Part shown: positions 24,793 through 33,949 of the stretch, piece after piece
Numbering within the stretch: position 1 is the stretch's first letter
Layout: each line of letters begins with the position of its first letter
Notes under the pieces: generated by a model
Seen by the model: the letters and a program-made list of their open reading frames with translations, nothing else
Databases searched by the model: none
What the model was told of the DNA's origin: nothing
Translations under genes and position numbers: made by a program
Source of the DNA: Archaeoglobaceae archaeon
GTDB lineage: Archaea; Halobacteriota; Archaeoglobi; Archaeoglobales; Archaeoglobaceae
Length of the DNA stretch: 64,000 nt
Assembly: GCA_038734275.1 (NCBI GenBank)
Contig: JAVYOO010000009.1
Coordinates: 1 to 64,000, forward strand
Reading direction: 5' to 3'

Positions 24793-26369
24793 CCCCTCAC
24801 CTCCCTAAGGCTCAAATTCAGCATGGAGAGGGCGAGCATTCCAAGAATGACTGTTAAGACGTTCTTCAGAGCATGGTCAACAAAGGCGATTGTGAATGCT
24901 ATTGAGTAGGGCTGAGAGAGCCCGATGATTGCGGTTAAAGCCAGCTCGTATGTGCCAATTCCGCCAGGGGTTATGGGGATTGCCTTAACAATATTGCCGA
25001 TCGCAACCGCAAGAGCTATAACGAAAAAGTTAACACCACCGAAGCTTAACGATATGAAGTAGCAAACGAAGATGTCTGAAAGCCAGAGCAGTGAAGAAAG
25101 GGCAAATAAAATTACCCCGCCTGAGGGATTTAAAGCCATTTTAGCCCTTTCCATGATCCTTCCAACGAAATTCTGCATTCTCGAAAGGATCAGAATTGCT
25201 AAGATTATGAGGATTGCAAAAGCCAAGCCATAGATTGGTTCCAAGTTTCTTGTGCCGAGGTAGAATGAGCAAAAGAATGCAATTACTGCAACCGAGATTA
25301 TGTCAAAAAACCTCTCTACCGCTACGCCACCAAGAGAACAGGTATAACTAACCCCAGATCTTTTGAAAACGTAAGCTCTCGCGAGATCTCCAAGCCTTAT
25401 GGGGGTTATCACATTCACAGTCTGACCAATGCTAACAGCAAGAGCCGAGAAACCAGTTGAAGTCTTTTCTCCGAGCTTTTCGACAACATATTTGAATCTG
25501 AACCCTCTTAGGAGAAATGAAAGAACGTAAAAGAACGTTGCGAGTCCAATGAACTCGGGTTTGATTAAGAATAGGCTTTCAACAAAGCTTTGAATACCCG
25601 CGGTAAAGATCAGGAATAAAAGGATCGAAACAGCCAGAATTGTTGTAAAGACAAAGAATTTACGGGATCTTGCAAGATCTTCCGATAACATCCGTAAAAT
25701 CTGGAAAAACATGTAAAGAACGTCCTTTTTGAAGCGAACCTTTGTCTCCCCACCATGTTCCCAAATCACTGGGATCTCCTTTACCTTATAGCCCTTTTTC
25801 TGGGCTAAAACGAGCACTTCAGTGTCCCAGAACCAGTGTGTGTCCTTAGCAAGTGCACCAATCTCAAGAATTACATCTTTTTTGAAGGCCTTGAAGCCAC
25901 ATTGATGATCATGGAGCTTTGAGCCAAGCAAAAGCCTAACGAGAAGATTGTAAGCTTTTGACGCAAGATCCCTCTTCAAAGGTCTCTTTGCCTTGCTTTC
26001 CTTCATGAGCCGTGAGCCAGTGGCAATGTCGTAGCCTTCGACAATGGCGGAAACGATCTCCTTAAGATGCCTGAGATCGGTCGACAGATCAACATCCATG
26101 TAAACAACCACATCGCCAGAGCAATTTCTAAAGGCGTTCATCAACGCTTTGCCTCTGCCAAGCCTTTGATCAGAATGCAGATGCTTAACTCTTGGGTTCT
26201 TTTCGGCTATCTCCTTTGCGATCTTGTCTGTGCCATCGGTGGAGCCATCTTCGGCTATTACGATCTCGTAGTCGTAACCCAAGGCTTTCGCATGCTCCTC
26301 TATTTTCTCAACCGCATTTCTCAGCCTTTTCGCTTCATTATAGGCTGGAAGGACTATGCTTACCTTCAT
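24789..26369 (-). CDS. AglD-like glycosyltransferase fused to a flippase-like membrane domain
   Basis: About 526 residues from ATG 26369 (MKVSIVLPAYNEA) behind GAGGGGG; the ATG further upstream lacks such a site. Residues 1-230 are a GT2 fold close to dolichol-phosphate sugar synthases (EDGSTDGTDKIAK, DVDLSTDLRHLKE, HQCGFKAFKKDV). Residues 240-520 are a lysylphosphatidylglycerol synthase-type/UPF0104 membrane region of eight or more helices (PITPGGIGTYELALTAIIGL). This fusion is the plan of haloarchaeal AglD, which loads the last sugar onto dolichol phosphate in N-glycosylation. The gene overlaps the end of the radical SAM gene. Confidence 0.85.
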   Translation of the reverse strand: MKVSIVLPAYNEAKRLRNAVEKIEEHAKALGYDYEIVIAEDGSTDGTDKIAKEIAEKNPRVKHLHSDQRLGRGKALMNAFRNCSGDVVVYMDVDLSTDLRHLKEIVSAIVEGYDIATGSRLMKESKAKRPLKRDLASKAYNLLVRLLLGSKLHDHQCGFKAFKKDVILEIGALAKDTHWFWDTEVLVLAQKKGYKVKEIPVIWEHGGETKVRFKKDVLYMFFQILRMLSEDLARSRKFFVFTTILAVSILLFLIFTAGIQSFVESLFLIKPEFIGLATFFYVLSFLLRGFRFKYVVEKLGEKTSTGFSALAVSIGQTVNVITPIRLGDLARAYVFKRSGVSYTCSLGGVAVERFFDIISVAVIAFFCSFYLGTRNLEPIYGLAFAILIILAILILSRMQNFVGRIMERAKMALNPSGGVILFALSSLLWLSDIFVCYFISLSFGGVNFFVIALAVAIGNIVKAIPITPGGIGTYELALTAIIGLSQPYSIAFTIAFVDHALKNVLTVILGMLALSMLNLSLREVRG

Positions 26370-27435
26370 TTTTCCCCCTCGGTCTGTAAACACAGCAGGG
26401 CTCTTCAGCAAGGTAATCTCCAGTCATGGCATAAGCTCTCGCCCTGCTTCCACCACAAATAGATCGGAATTCGCAGATCCCGCATTTACCTTTAAGATTG
26501 TTCGGATCTCTCAATTTAACGAAGATCTCAGAGTTTCTGTAAATTTCCTCTACTCTCTTCTCTCTAACATTGCCAGCGGAGATCTGAAGGAAACCGCTCG
26601 GATAAATTTCGCCAACGTGACTTATAAAGAACATTCCTCTGCCGTCGGTTACAAACGCTCTGTGCATGCTTTCACTTCTCTCTTTTCTTTCTCCAAAGTC
26701 GATCTTTTCTCTCAGCTTCCAGTAAAGTTCGCCTACTTCTGGCATCTCTCCACGGCTTCGCATGATCTCGATCCTTCTGAAGTGCACAGCAGCGGAGCTT
26801 TTAACATTTATTAAGCTTCTGACATCGTAAAGCCAGCATAAAATGTCTTCGAATTCCTGAGCACTTGGCATCAGCTCAGCCTTAGCTCTTCCAGTGGGCA
26901 CAATGAAAAATACATCCCACATTTCCGCTCCAAGCTTTAAGCAAAGCTTTAAAATTTCTGGAAGCTCAAGAATATTGTCTCTCGTTACAGTAGTGTTGAT
27001 CTGAAATGGCAGACCAACTTCCTTTGCAATTCTTAGAACTTCAAGACTTTTTCTGAACACTCCACTGATGCCTCTAAATTTGTCATGCGTTTCCTCAAGC
27101 CCGTCTATGCTTATCGCAATCCTTGCAACTCCCGCATTTTTCAGCTCCTCAAGAACTTCTCTATTTGCCTTCTCGGTTCCGCTGAAAGCAATTGAGACCC
27201 TGAATTTTTTTGAAGCATGAGCCACAATTTCAGGAAGATCCTCCCTCATCAGCGGATCTCCACCCGTGAAGATCAGCATTGGCTTTGAAAAGCTTGCAAG
27301 ATCATCCATGACGCGGAAGCACTCTTCCCTTGTGAGCTCATTTGGATCTCTTTTTCTTATTGCTTTTGCTCTGCAGTGCTTGCATGCAAGCATGCACGCC
27401 CTTGTGAGCTCCCAGAAGACAATGAATGGATCCAT
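26338..27435 (-). CDS. Radical SAM/SPASM domain protein (heme-type AhbC/AhbD/TIGR04053-like)
   Basis: 365 residues. The SAM cluster motif is C14-x3-C18-x2-C21 (RACMLACKHCRA). GGDPLM and ISIDGLEETHDKFRG are typical of the class. The C-terminal SPASM-type cysteines are in KGKCGICEFRSICGGSRARA, with a last pair in EEPCCVY. This composition is that of the archaeal group around the alternative heme pathway enzymes AhbC and AhbD and their relatives. No heme genes lie nearby, so the peptide-modifying or porphyrin role stays open. The 3' end overlaps the AglD-like gene by 32 bases. Confidence 0.75.
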   Translation of the reverse strand: MDPFIVFWELTRACMLACKHCRAKAIRKRDPNELTREECFRVMDDLASFSKPMLIFTGGDPLMREDLPEIVAHASKKFRVSIAFSGTEKANREVLEELKNAGVARIAISIDGLEETHDKFRGISGVFRKSLEVLRIAKEVGLPFQINTTVTRDNILELPEILKLCLKLGAEMWDVFFIVPTGRAKAELMPSAQEFEDILCWLYDVRSLINVKSSAAVHFRRIEIMRSRGEMPEVGELYWKLREKIDFGERKERSESMHRAFVTDGRGMFFISHVGEIYPSGFLQISAGNVREKRVEEIYRNSEIFVKLRDPNNLKGKCGICEFRSICGGSRARAYAMTGDYLAEEPCCVYRPRGKNEGKHSPSSL

Positions 27436-27688
27436 AAACCGTTCGCCTTATTTCATAAAGCTTGTGCTTGTGATAAAAATCTTTTGCAATTAGAATTTTA
27501 AAGCCATTTGATCCCTTCGGACGAATTCATGCCAATGTTGACTTAAATAAATGCGATTAAAATTTTAATTCTCAAAAATCGTGCAAACAGACAGAGCCTT
27601 AACCAGAGGTTCTTTAATCTAAAATGCTCCAGGATGAATACTCTAAACCAAAAAGAAAGTTTAAAATTAATCAAACCATATTAAAATT

Positions 27689-28581
27689 ATGCGTGTTGTG
27701 AAAAAAGGTAACACCATCGAAATCGTAATCCATATTTTGAGGACTATGTTCTGAGCAATAAACTCAGAACAAGACCCATTTACTCAAAAAATCGTGATCT
27801 CGTCAAATTCACGATCTATCAGGGATCAGAGGATTTCGAAGAAATAATTCCCGAAACCATGCCATTCAGAAAATTCGTCTTAACTTTTGGAAAAGAATTT
27901 GAGACACCAAAAATCTGTGTTGATGACTTGAGGGATATACCACTTTGCTCTTATTTCGAACTGCCTGAGCTTCTCATTGTAGAAAAAATGGATGGTGGAG
28001 GATTCGACTATTTCGAACTTTCGCAAATAAGACAACAATTCCTTGATGAATGGATAAGCGAGGGTTGGCCATTAGACTTTGAAAGACCCATAATCGAGAG
28101 TTATTACTTCAACAGAAAGCTATACTTCTACGTTTCTTCAGAGAGCTACTACGTTTCATCTTTCCGCGAATTTGTTGAGACCTTCACCAAGTATTTGGAA
28201 TCTTTTGAATCTGAAACTACTGAGATAAAGGAGAATAACGACAGACACGCTTTTATATCAACCAAAAATAAAACCTATTTGCTTTTATATCGTGGGTATG
28301 ATGAAGAAAACGACGTCGAAGACGAGAAATTTGGTAAAGAAGAACTCTTTGAACTCATAGGAAACAGAAAGAAATCTATTGAAGTGATCGTGGAGGATTA
28401 CGACATCCTTGACGCATTGGAAAAAGATGCAATCGACTGGCTTAAAGAAAAAGGCTATAAGGTCAAAACCCTCGATGACTTCATGGTAGAATATATGCTA
28501 AAAGAATGGAGATGGAACGACGAATATGCAGAAACAGAGCCAGAAGAAGTAAAGGAACTTATAGAATCGATCTTCTGCTGA
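27689..28581 (+). pseudogene. Unknown acidic protein, frameshifted near its start
   Basis: The long frame (27859-28581, 240 residues) clearly extends upstream. ATG 27689 opens MRVVKKGNTIEIV, and one added A near 27726 joins it to NPYFEDYVLSNKLRTRP and on to IPETMPFRKF. The product would be about 297 residues: soluble, acidic, Tyr- and Phe-rich, with VIVEDYDILDALEKDAIDWL and a highly acidic end. No family recognised. A TATA-like tttaaa sits about 28 bases before ATG 27689, so a leaderless transcript is plausible. The 250 bases before it hold nothing I can identify. Confidence 0.5.
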
Positions 28582-28695
28582 TTTCGCCATAGTCGATCTG
28601 AACTTTTTGAATTAAAAGTTTTTAATTGATTCAATAAATCAAAACAGCCATAACTAAAAGAAAATTTTATCTTTCGAGCGATTTTTTAACTTGAC

Positions 28696-30003
28696 ATGCC
28701 ATGGAATAACGAATACTGGGAAAAAGAGGAGGTGCTCCCAAAAAAAGAGCTTGAGGAATTGCAGTTCAAAAGGCTAAAGAATGCGATTAAAAGGGCTTAT
28801 GATAATGTTGAATTTTATAGAAGAAGACTAAAAGAAGCAAATATTACTCCTGATGATATAAAAAAACCTGAAGATATCGCCAAGATACCCTTCACCCAAA
28901 AAGAGCATTTTGCCCAGAATTACCCCTTTGGACTGTTTGCGGTTCCAAAGGAGAAAATAGTCAGAATTCACACGTCGAGCGGAACTTCAGGAAAGCCAAA
29001 AGTTGTTGGCTACACTGCTCAGGACATCGATACATGGGTAAACATGGTAGCGAGATGCTTATACATGGTAGGCGTTAGAGAGAGCGACGTTTTTCAGAAC
29101 ATGGCAAATTACTCTTTCTTCACGGGTGGTCTTGGATTTCACTACGCTGCAGAGAGAATTGGGGCAATGACAATCCCCTCAGGAGTTGGAAATACCGAAA
29201 GGCAGGTGCAGTGCATGGTCGATTTCGGCACCACAGCGATTCACTCAACTCCAAGCTATGCCATGCATGTCAAAGAAGTTGTTGAAGAAATGGGTGTTGC
29301 TGATAAGCTTAAGCTGAGAATTGGTTGCTTTGGCGCCGAGCCATGGAGCGAAAACACTCGAAAAAGGCTTGAAGATGCTTTTAATATAAAAGCCTACGAC
29401 AGCTACGGGTTGAGTGAAATGAATGGCCCAGGAGTTGCTTTTGAATGCAAGGAACAGCATGGATTGCATATATGGGCGGACCACTACTTCATTGAGCTAA
29501 TAGATCCTAAGACTGGCGAGCAGGTTGGTGAGGGCGAGAAAGGGGAGCTTGTTTTGACTGCATTAACAAAAGAGGCAATGCCAATACTCAGATATAGAAC
29601 TGGAGACATAACGATCCTTGAAACTGATAAATGTGCTTGTGGGAGAACTCACCCAAGGCTTATGAGGATCCTTGGCAGAAGTGATGACATGCTAATTGTG
29701 CGTGGCATCAACGTCTTCCCGAGTCAGATCGAGCATGTGCTAATGCAGATCCCAGAAGTGGGAGACAATTTCCAGATCGTGCTTACCAGAGAATCCGGAC
29801 TTGATGAGATCACAGTCAGAGTCGAAGTAAGAGACGAGATCTTTACAGGAGAGCTTTGGGATCTTAAGGAGCTCCAAGAAAGAATTCAAAGGATTTTGCA
29901 GAAAGAATTGCTTCTGAGAACCAACGTTGAGCTTGTCGAAAAAGGAAGCATTGAAAGATCGATGGGCAAAGCAAAAAGGGTTTTGGATTTAAGATCAATC
30001 TGA
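28696..30003 (+). CDS. paaK: Phenylacetate-CoA ligase (copy 1)
   Basis: 435 residues, full length. The AMP-binding loop is HTSSGTSGKPKVVGYT (about 95-110). Other motifs are DSYGLSEMNGPG, RYRTGDIT and the C-terminal lysine region KAKRVLDLR. The product activates phenylacetate or a related aryl or branched acid to its CoA thioester with ATP. In anaerobic archaea such ligases serve aromatic-acid use or amino-acid fermentation (AMP-forming). It converges with the PHA synthase gene, overlapping by nine bases. A second copy with an ACT-domain partner lies at 46476-47777. Confidence 0.92.
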   Translation: MPWNNEYWEKEEVLPKKELEELQFKRLKNAIKRAYDNVEFYRRRLKEANITPDDIKKPEDIAKIPFTQKEHFAQNYPFGLFAVPKEKIVRIHTSSGTSGKPKVVGYTAQDIDTWVNMVARCLYMVGVRESDVFQNMANYSFFTGGLGFHYAAERIGAMTIPSGVGNTERQVQCMVDFGTTAIHSTPSYAMHVKEVVEEMGVADKLKLRIGCFGAEPWSENTRKRLEDAFNIKAYDSYGLSEMNGPGVAFECKEQHGLHIWADHYFIELIDPKTGEQVGEGEKGELVLTALTKEAMPILRYRTGDITILETDKCACGRTHPRLMRILGRSDDMLIVRGINVFPSQIEHVLMQIPEVGDNFQIVLTRESGLDEITVRVEVRDEIFTGELWDLKELQERIQRILQKELLLRTNVELVEKGSIERSMGKAKRVLDLRSI

Positions 30004-30975
30004 TCTTTCTACGATCCACTTTATTGCTTCATTCCACAGCTTTGCATGGGAGCTTTTACTAACAGTTAAGCCTATGTGTCCCTTATCAACGCTCATCGCC
30101 TTCTTGTCCTTTGAGGGTATTTTTTCCAAGAAGGGTATCACAGCACTTGGCGGAGTTATGTGATCCTTCTCAGCGTAAAGTGCAAGCACTGGCATTGTGA
30201 TCTTATTCAGATCTACAAGCTTGCCCCCTATCGTGTAAGTCCCTTTCATGATCTCGTTTTTGTGATACCATCTGTCGATGTATTCTTCGAAAACACTACC
30301 AGCAACCGCTGGGGAGTCGAAGATCCAGAAATCCATTGAGAAAAATTCCTTAAGAAACTTAGTATCTTCAATGTTGTCAATCAATCCCTGATACTTTCCG
30401 AGAACGAGCCTAATCGGATCTATTAGTAGAAAAGCAATGTTCAGCATCTCTCCGCTGATGTTCCCAACCGCTCTCGATACCCTTTGTGGATCTATGTGCT
30501 TTGCCCATAGTGCAAGGGCGTTTTCAGTGTCAAAATTGAGTGGTGGAGTTTGGATTATGAGATTCTTAACTTTTTCAGGGTATAGGGCTGAATAAATAAC
30601 AGAGAGAGTTGATCCAAGACAGTAACCGTGAATCGTGACCGCTTCAACGTTACATTCTCTCATTATGAGATCAACGCAGAAATCTATGTAGTTTATATAA
30701 TCCTCGATTTTCAGAAACTTGTCCGCTCTCTTTGGATATCCCCAGTCGATCATCCAAACGTCTATACCCTCATTTATTAGCTTTCGAACCACACTAACTT
30801 CTTCATGCAGATCAAGGACGTAAGGACGATTTATGAAAGCGTAAACAAATAGCAAAGGCACCTTATGCTTTTTCTCCCCTTTAAAATGTAAAAGCTTGAA
30901 GAGCCAGTCTTCATGCACAACTTCAAAATCGCAAGTCCAAGGCTTTACGTTCACTTCCATTATTTTTTCGAACAT
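29995..30975 (-). CDS. phaC: Class III polyhydroxyalkanoate synthase, catalytic subunit
   Basis: 326 residues, normal for class III. The lipase-like box with catalytic Cys is GYCLG (C119). Catalytic Asp is in YAEKDHITPP and His in DKGHIGL. WMIDWGYPKRADK is a family hallmark. It joins hydroxyacyl-CoA units into storage polyester and needs the PhaE subunit, encoded immediately upstream with a 16-base overlap. The pair is well known in haloarchaea and purple bacteria. In a hyperthermophile-like setting it is less usual. No ketothiolase, reductase or phasin gene is in view. Confidence 0.88.
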   Translation of the reverse strand: MFEKIMEVNVKPWTCDFEVVHEDWLFKLLHFKGEKKHKVPLLFVYAFINRPYVLDLHEEVSVVRKLINEGIDVWMIDWGYPKRADKFLKIEDYINYIDFCVDLIMRECNVEAVTIHGYCLGSTLSVIYSALYPEKVKNLIIQTPPLNFDTENALALWAKHIDPQRVSRAVGNISGEMLNIAFLLIDPIRLVLGKYQGLIDNIEDTKFLKEFFSMDFWIFDSPAVAGSVFEEYIDRWYHKNEIMKGTYTIGGKLVDLNKITMPVLALYAEKDHITPPSAVIPFLEKIPSKDKKAMSVDKGHIGLTVSKSSHAKLWNEAIKWIVERSD

Positions 30976-31856
30976 CTTTCTCCCTCCAGCTTTTCAATTC
31001 TCTTTTCAAGCTCCAAGACTTTTCTCTTGAGATCTAAGATCCTTTTGTAAGCCTCGTCGATCTGCGAAACTGTTGCAAACGGACTTGCTGGATTGTTTTC
31101 TATTAAAAGCTCCAAAAATCGCCTTAAGCAGTAAATGTGGTCAAAAAGAGCGTTCATGAGTTTTCCCTGAATCTTCAAATATTGTTCAGATTTCAAAAGT
31201 ATGTCGAATTCCTTCGCAAGACAATCCTGAAATGCATCTCTGAAATTTTCAAAGCTTTTAAAACCATTTGAGTTCGCGAGATTTAGAAATCTATCAACAC
31301 CCTTCCTGTATGCTTCCCTTATGAGACTCTTGTAAATCTCATAGCTCTCTACAAATTCCTTCCAGTGAGTAAAACAGTCGAGAAGATAGTTCTTTGCGTT
31401 TTCCGGCAAGGCAAATGGATAGTCTTGTAACAAGAGTTCACCTGTTGATTCGAACTTTTTCAAGAATTCCCTCCACTCATCAAAGAATTTCTCCACTGGA
31501 AGTTTTTGGGATAAAATTGGTTCAGAAAAAAGCTGAAAAGTCAACTTCATATGCGAAATTGCGCTTTCAAGAAACTCAGTATAGGCGCTGACAACATCTC
31601 TCCCCTTGAATATCTCCTGAATGGGGATTATATTCCTGATTACTCTTTCGTTGAAGATTATGAGCTCAAATGGTCTGAAAAAGAATCTGAAGAGCTCCTC
31701 AAAGATACCATCAAACTCCTTCAAATAATCAAGAGTCCTATTGATTTCGTATAGCCTCCAAATTCCTTCAAGGTAATCTCTAACAGAGAGATTGCGGATG
31801 AATAATTCGAAAGATTCCTTCGGTAATTTTTTGTATAGATCAATCGTGATGCTCAT
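30960..31856 (-). CDS. phaE: Class III polyhydroxyalkanoate synthase, PhaE subunit
   Basis: 298 residues, largely helical and charged. FFDEWREFLKKFE and NSNGFKSFENFRDAF correspond to conserved stretches of PhaE. Residues 255-295 form a coiled coil (ILDLKRKVLELEKRIEKLE), as PhaE proteins carry at their C-terminus. Its partner phaC overlaps its end. Sequence likeness in this family is low, so the call depends partly on the neighbouring phaC. A TATA-like TATAATATG element lies just upstream of the ATG. Confidence 0.75.
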   Translation of the reverse strand: MSITIDLYKKLPKESFELFIRNLSVRDYLEGIWRLYEINRTLDYLKEFDGIFEELFRFFFRPFELIIFNERVIRNIIPIQEIFKGRDVVSAYTEFLESAISHMKLTFQLFSEPILSQKLPVEKFFDEWREFLKKFESTGELLLQDYPFALPENAKNYLLDCFTHWKEFVESYEIYKSLIREAYRKGVDRFLNLANSNGFKSFENFRDAFQDCLAKEFDILLKSEQYLKIQGKLMNALFDHIYCLRRFLELLIENNPASPFATVSQIDEAYKRILDLKRKVLELEKRIEKLEGERCSKK

Positions 31857-31899
31857 ATTATTATATTTGATGCAAGTATTTAAAACTTTTCTCCCTCGT

Positions 31900-33345
31900 T
31901 CACTTCTTGGGTGGTGCCTTGAGTCTTATTACAAAAGTGGCTCCCTTTGGCTTGGTATCCTCAACCCAGACCCTACCGCCGTATCTCTCAACGACTTTCT
32001 TAACTATGTAAAGCCCCAAGCCTGTTCTCTCCTTCAGAGTTAAGCTGTAGCCTTCAAAAATCTTCTTTTTCGCTTCAGCAGGTATTCCTACGCCATAATC
32101 CACAATTCTGATTTCAATCTCGTCTTCAACTTTGTCAATATAAACGTCCAGCTTTTCTGTTTTTCCGTGCTTTATCGCATTATTTACGATATTGTCTATA
32201 ACAGAGTAGAGAAGATCATCCGCGAGCACAATGCCTGAGCCCTGAATTTTAGCTGGTATTTCGTATGACTTTAGCACTTCTTCGACAACTTTTCTGACGT
32301 TTACTGGCTTAAGCGGTTCGGTTCCCGCAGACAGCGCTCTCTCTATTTCTCTAACCTTATCCAGATACTTGTCTATTTCCTCAACTGCCTCGATTACTTT
32401 CTGAAGGTAAGTTTCGTCCTTTTTCACCTGATAAGTTTCAACGTAACTCAGGATGATCTGTAATTTGTTCTTAACGTCATGCCTAAGCATGCGATTTAGT
32501 ATGCTTATGAGCTCTTGAGCCTCTTTTGCCTCTTTATACTGCTCCGTGATTTTTTCTTTCTCTTCAATTAATTCGGAGTAAGTAATAACTCCAATGTCTC
32601 TTCTATAGACATAAAGCAAGCCTGAGTATATACTTACGAGAGCGAGAGCATAGAAAACTGTCGGAATACCCAAATAAATTAAACCCGAAAGTGTTAGGAT
32701 ATCCCCCGTGAACCAGAAGATCAAATATGCAAGCACTATAAGGAAATAAGCTTTTGATTCTGTTTCAAGAAACATGAGAAAAAGAACTGTGTAAACAAAC
32801 ATTAATACTGTGTCGAGAAATAGGGATACAAAGTATAAGTCCTGAACCGCTGTAGGATAGTTAGAAGCGCCCATAGCCCATATAATTAGTCCTATAAGCA
32901 ACACCGGGACTAAAAAACTAATCGCCAAATCCTTTAACCTTATGAATGCTATTTCTCTCGCAAGCTTCCATACTCCGAACGCAAAGAGGGGGAAGTAAAG
33001 TCCTACAAAGAATGTTAGAGAGAGTGGAGAGGTGGCAATCTGCTCGAGAAGCTGTAGGTAAGCTTTTGTAAATTCCAACTCAACTTCTCCGAGACTAAAA
33101 TAAGCAGAAACGCTCCCCACTGCAAAAACACCGAGTGTAGTTGAAATGGAGAGCATTAAATACCTTCTTTCTCCTGTAGAACCTATAAAAATAAGAAGAG
33201 ACAGGATTATAGAAACAGAAGCAATTAATAAGACGTAAAGAATAACATATGACTTTATGAATTCCAACACAATTTCTGGAGCTATGTATGGCAAGATAAT
33301 AGGAATTAGAGCCATTATTGTTAATATTAGCACATCGAAGCGCAT
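31900..33345 (-). CDS. Membrane-bound sensor histidine kinase
   Basis: 481 residues. About eight transmembrane helices (7-250) form the sensor, followed by a short coiled linker, the dimerisation helix with phospho-acceptor His in RMLRHDVKNKLQII (about 293) and an HATPase domain: N box NIVNNAIKHGKTE, G1 DYGVGIPA, G2 TGLGLYIVKKVVERYGG. No response regulator is adjacent; archaeal kinases of this type often act through separate receivers. The signal sensed by the membrane part is unknown. Confidence 0.9.
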   Translation of the reverse strand: MRFDVLILTIMALIPIILPYIAPEIVLEFIKSYVILYVLLIASVSIILSLLIFIGSTGERRYLMLSISTTLGVFAVGSVSAYFSLGEVELEFTKAYLQLLEQIATSPLSLTFFVGLYFPLFAFGVWKLAREIAFIRLKDLAISFLVPVLLIGLIIWAMGASNYPTAVQDLYFVSLFLDTVLMFVYTVLFLMFLETESKAYFLIVLAYLIFWFTGDILTLSGLIYLGIPTVFYALALVSIYSGLLYVYRRDIGVITYSELIEEKEKITEQYKEAKEAQELISILNRMLRHDVKNKLQIILSYVETYQVKKDETYLQKVIEAVEEIDKYLDKVREIERALSAGTEPLKPVNVRKVVEEVLKSYEIPAKIQGSGIVLADDLLYSVIDNIVNNAIKHGKTEKLDVYIDKVEDEIEIRIVDYGVGIPAEAKKKIFEGYSLTLKERTGLGLYIVKKVVERYGGRVWVEDTKPKGATFVIRLKAPPKK

Positions 33346-33389
33346 AATAATTGTAATGATATGAATTATATAAATCTTTCCTCTTCGAA

Positions 33390-33863
33390 TTAGTCAGTTT
33401 CTACCTCGATCGTCGCATCAATTAGTTTTCTGAAACTAAAGACTTTATCCCAACCCTGCTTTTTAAAGATGCCCATAAAGCAAACACCCAAAAGGATTGG
33501 TTTCTTTGTTTTAGATATCCTATCAATCACTCTGCAAACTTCTTCTACGGAGCACCCAAACTTGGGCATCGCCAAACCACCAAGTAGCACTATGGCATCG
33601 GGATCGCTTGGGTCTGCTTTCTCATTCCCTATACAATATCCAACGCCCTCCAACTCTATGACTTTTCTCGCTTCCCCCTCATTTGTTTTTGGAATGAATA
33701 TTGCCTCAAAATTTCTATCCCGAACAGAATACACGAGCAGTTCCGCAAAAGGTGTGCAGACGAATGGAGAACCTATAAATACTATTTTTGAACCGTCTTT
33801 CAAATCTGAGACTGCATTTCTAAAAGCGTGTGTTAGACCAACGATACCTTTCAATTTTTCCAT
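33390..33863 (-). CDS. DUF2124 protein
   Basis: 157 residues with a Rossmann-like alpha/beta pattern: KIVFIGSPFVCTPFAELL near the start, AIVLLGGLAMPKFGCSVEEV in the middle and PILLGVCFMGIFKKQGW at the end, each with a Cys. This family is found in methanogens and Archaeoglobales and has no known function. It is divergent from ftsZ, sharing an 86-base control region. Confidence 0.75.
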   Translation of the reverse strand: MEKLKGIVGLTHAFRNAVSDLKDGSKIVFIGSPFVCTPFAELLVYSVRDRNFEAIFIPKTNEGEARKVIELEGVGYCIGNEKADPSDPDAIVLLGGLAMPKFGCSVEEVCRVIDRISKTKKPILLGVCFMGIFKKQGWDKVFSFRKLIDATIEVETD

Positions 33864-33899
33864 CTCCGAAGCACCTCAAACTCGGGTAGGAAGAAAGGA

Positions 33900-33940
33900 T
33901 TTATATACTATTTTGCATGCATAATTAAAAGAATCGGAGG
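33900..33940 (+). promoter_or_regulatory. ftsZ promoter and ribosome site
   Basis: TATA box tttatatac (33900-33908), preceded by a purine-rich BRE-like gaaagga. A strong site GGAGGGGG (about 33936-33943) lies seven bases before the TTG start at 33950 and decides that start. Confidence 0.65.
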
Positions 33941-33949
33941 GGGATGTGA

